Translations under genes and position numbers: made by a program
Assembly: GCA_008016945.1 (NCBI GenBank)
Contig: SSGN01000225.1
Coordinates: 1 to 7,469, forward strand
DNA length: 7,469 nucleotides
Source: Flavobacteriales bacterium
Lineage (GTDB): Bacteria > Bacteroidota > Bacteroidia > Flavobacteriales > PHOS-HE28
Direction: 5' to 3'
The notes under the pieces: model-generated
Seen by the model: only the letters and a program-made list of their open reading frames with translations
The model's database searches: none
Told to the model about the DNA's origin: nothing
Shown: in pieces, positions 5,656-7,469 of the stretch
How positions within the stretch are numbered: position 1 is the stretch's first letter
How the letters are laid out: each line of letters starts with the position of its first letter

Positions 5656-7188
5656 TCAGGAAGCTTCCTTGACCTGCGGTACCTTCCAACTGCCATCGAT
5701 GATCGACGGCGAATTTTCCTTCGGCCAGTACATGCGCAGCATCAGGACGAAATCGCTTTTCGGTGCCGGTAGCCAGTTCGCTTCCTTGTCCTTGCCGGGC
5801 GATTCATTCTGGATATAGAGGTCGACCGAGCCATCCTTGTTTGCCTTGAACTTGCTGCGCGAGCTGACGTTGTAGCGGTTCAGCTTGTTGTCGACGAAGA
5901 AGTACTTGTCGTCGTACATCGTCAGTGACCAGAAGCCGTCGACCGGCGGCATCTGGCCCTTCTCGAAGCGCATCACGTACTTCTTCTCGCCGTTGTACTT
6001 GGCGGCGATGTCCGGGCCTTCAGAGGTCGGATACACGGCGTCCTGCGGCCGGTTGGCGCCGAGGCCGATGGCGGTGACGAGCGCACGCTGCACGTAGCTC
6101 GTGCCGTAGGTGCCCGCCTTCGTCGTGAACAGCCAGCCATGTTCCAGCTTCATGTCACCCGCGACAATGCCGGCCTTCATCCAGTCCATGATCAGTTCCT
6201 GCGCCGGCTTCGGCGCGCCGGCCAGGCCCTTGGCCACGGCCGGATCGAGCTTGGCGGCGTCGAAATCCTGTCCGGGCACAACGCCGATCTTCGCCAGCTT
6301 GTCGACCATCGGAGCATCCTCGGCGACGGGCGGATTGGTCTTGAGCAGTTCAGCGAACAGCTTGAAGTAGGCGGCGGCATCGAGCGCATTGACCTGCTCG
6401 CGGACGGCCGTCTTCATGTCCTGGGCGGCATCCGCCGTGGCCGGCGGCGGCGTGTAGGGCTTGCCGTAGGAGGACAGCGGCACCAGGCTCACCTTGTCCT
6501 GCAGCGCGTGCACTTCCTTGTAATCCTGCGGCGTACCGGTGCTGTAGATGCGCCCGAGGATCCACACGAGGCCTGTCGGAGACTTGTACTCGGTGACGCC
6601 GGCCGGCAGTTCGCCTGACCAGCCCGGGCCGGTGATGGCGTAGGTCTGCGCCTTCGTGCCCGTCGTCCGCTTGCCCGGCACCTGGAAGACGTTGGTCCAC
6701 CCGTCCAGCATCGGGAAGAGAGCGTAGCGGCCCTTCATGTCGGGCAGGCTCAGAACCCAGGGCTCCTTGGCGACATCGACCCAGGCGACCGTGTACAGCG
6801 TGTCGGCGTTCGGTGCGGTGACATCCCGGTATGAGGCATCCGGATAGGTGCGCTTGCGCAGGAACTGGCCCATCGGCGCCCTGTTTTCCTCCGCTGCTGC
6901 AACGTTGGTCATCACCCGGCGGGTCATTTCCATGGTGACCAGCGGATAGGCATAGACATAGCTCTCAATCGCAATGGCACGCGCTTCCGCCTCCTTCGCC
7001 AGCGCTTCGGCGGCTGCCTTGGCTTCCTTCGCCTTCACCTCGGCAGCCCGGGCCTCGGCCTCCACCTTGGCCCTGGCCTCCGCAGCAAGTTTTTCGGCCT
7101 GTTGCTCCGCCTCCTTGCCGCAAGCGCCGAGCAGCGCAAGCGACAATGCGGTCATTCCGATCGATGCAATTCTGATGATTGGCTTCAT
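5656..7188 (-). CDS. DUF1254/DUF1214 domain lipoprotein with coiled-coil tether
   Basis: A 510-residue predicted lipoprotein. The signal peptide ends in a lipobox L20-G21-A22-C23 followed by Gly, so it is expected at the outer membrane. Residues about 25-73 are almost only Ala, Glu, Lys, Arg and Gln (KEAEQQAEKLAAEARAKVEA and on), a long charged helix probably forming a coiled coil or spacer. DUF1254 follows from about 75 (YVYAYPLVTMEMTRR, then the family's NADTLYT at 127-133), and DUF1214 lies near the C-terminus (DGFWSLTMYDDKYFF around 417-431, then SVDLYIQNESPGK). The two domains normally occur together; their function is not established. The frame is open to an ATG at 7308, but the ATG at 7188 has GGAG eight bases upstream and starts the signal peptide, so I use it. 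The gene has its own promoter and terminator and stands alone. The coding region after the tether is normal in length with no frameshift. Confidence 0.93.
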   Translation of the reverse strand: MKPIIRIASIGMTALSLALLGACGKEAEQQAEKLAAEARAKVEAEARAAEVKAKEAKAAAEALAKEAEARAIAIESYVYAYPLVTMEMTRRVMTNVAAAEENRAPMGQFLRKRTYPDASYRDVTAPNADTLYTVAWVDVAKEPWVLSLPDMKGRYALFPMLDGWTNVFQVPGKRTTGTKAQTYAITGPGWSGELPAGVTEYKSPTGLVWILGRIYSTGTPQDYKEVHALQDKVSLVPLSSYGKPYTPPPATADAAQDMKTAVREQVNALDAAAYFKLFAELLKTNPPVAEDAPMVDKLAKIGVVPGQDFDAAKLDPAVAKGLAGAPKPAQELIMDWMKAGIVAGDMKLEHGWLFTTKAGTYGTSYVQRALVTAIGLGANRPQDAVYPTSEGPDIAAKYNGEKKYVMRFEKGQMPPVDGFWSLTMYDDKYFFVDNKLNRYNVSSRSKFKANKDGSVDLYIQNESPGKDKEANWLPAPKSDFVLMLRMYWPKENSPSIIDGSWKVPQVKEAS

Positions 7189-7311
7189 GGTGCTTTCTCC
7201 GTGGGGATCCAGAAATTCCGGCGCGCACGACCTTGCACTTGGCAAGGGGACTGGCTCAAGCCGCGTGGCATGCAACAAACTGCGGGGGGCAGGCATTGCT
7301 GCTGGCATTTG

Positions 7312-7340
7312 ATTATAGCGCCAATCGCCTTGCCCGAAGG
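7312..7340 (-). promoter_or_regulatory. Promoter of the DUF1254 gene, perfect -10 with weak -35
   Basis: Reading leftward, TATAAT occupies 7317-7312. Seventeen bases upstream the -35 position holds CCTTCG (7340-7335), far from TTGACA. A perfect -10 without a -35 is the usual layout of an activator-dependent promoter, and operator C begins 15 bases further upstream. Transcription starting near 7305 would give a leader of about 115 bases before the ATG at 7188. Confidence 0.6.
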
Positions 7341-7355
7341 CTTGCGCGACAGCGG

Positions 7356-7371
7356 TGTCGCAAAATGCAAG
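7356..7371 (-). promoter_or_regulatory. Candidate operator C, upstream of the DUF1254 gene
   Basis: On the minus strand CTTGCATTTTGCGACA matches site B at 15 of 16 positions. It is centred near -58 relative to the predicted start point, a usual place for an AraC-type activator, with 15 bases left before the -35 position for a second half-site. The core orientation relative to the downstream gene is the same as at the araC gene. Confidence 0.55.
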
Positions 7372-7385
7372 TCAGGCAGCCTGCT

Positions 7386-7469
7386 TCAGCAGGGATGCCC
7401 GGAGCGCTCAAGGTTCAGCGCCAGCAGGCGGCGCAGGATTTCCTCGTCGGGCATGTCAGGGGTGTAGTC
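7386..7469 (-). CDS. C-terminal end of an unidentified minus-strand gene
   Basis: Twenty-seven codons and a TGA are open from the right edge, reading DYTPDMPDEEILRRLLALNL and then ERSGHPC. The pattern DEEILRRLLALNLER resembles the end of some large DNA methyltransferase/restriction-modification proteins I have seen, but 27 residues are too few to assign a family. The stop codon lies within a small hairpin (CCTGC, TGAA, GCAGG) without a T tract. The end of this gene is only about 15 bases from operator C, so no room is left for a separate terminator before the DUF1254 promoter region. Confidence 0.55.
   Translation of the reverse strand, partial: DYTPDMPDEEILRRLLALNLERSGHPC

Noticed and set aside
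5277..5818. Overlapping small open frames on both strands in the 5281-5655 gap as genes
   Set aside because: They run through the inverted repeat and terminator, lack ribosome sites and have no family resemblance.
7380..7393. CCTGC-TGAA-GCAGG hairpin at the end of the right-edge gene as a terminator
   Set aside because: Short stem overlapping the stop codon with no T tract after it.

Overview
This 7.5 kb window is GC-rich chromosomal DNA. Protein family content and codon choice suggest a betaproteobacterium of the Rhodocyclales type (Azoarcus/Thauera-like); that placement is inference. It holds six complete or partial protein genes of recognisable family, a partial gene at the right edge that I cannot name, one gene remnant, a long inverted repeat, a strong terminator and a motif repeated in three intergenic places.

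Layout, left to right. Minus strand 1-1779: an outer-membrane FadL/OMPP1-family transporter followed 38 bp downstream by a DUF3313 lipoprotein that runs off the left edge. The 1780-2036 spacer holds a candidate operator and a short plus-strand remnant of an AraC-family regulator. Minus strand 2037-2420: a single-domain bacteriohemerythrin in which one expected iron-ligand histidine is glutamine. Divergent from it, plus strand 2502-4106: a membrane protein with a periplasmic NMT1/ThiY-like binding domain, one transmembrane helix and an intact GGDEF diguanylate cyclase. Plus strand 4201-5280: an AraC-family regulator of the OruR/ArgR-like type. The 375 bp gap 5281-5655 holds a long imperfect inverted repeat and a rho-independent terminator for the next gene. 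Minus strand 5656-7188: a DUF1254/DUF1214 lipoprotein on a charged coiled-coil tether. At the right edge is the C-terminal tail of another minus-strand gene.

How the parts may work together. A 16-base sequence (TTTGCATTTTGCGACA and close variants) occurs upstream of the araC gene, upstream of the DUF1254 lipoprotein just beyond a perfect TATAAT that lacks a good -35, and between the FadL gene and the AraC remnant. The simplest reading is a small envelope regulon: an AraC-type activator, autoregulated, that turns on a hydrophobic-substrate porin, its partner lipoprotein and a second surface lipoprotein. The remnant beside the FadL promoter suggests an ancestral divergent regulator-transporter pair that lost its local regulator. 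The hemerythrin/diguanylate-cyclase pair in the middle looks like a separate signalling unit (diiron protein plus a ligand-sensing c-di-GMP synthase).
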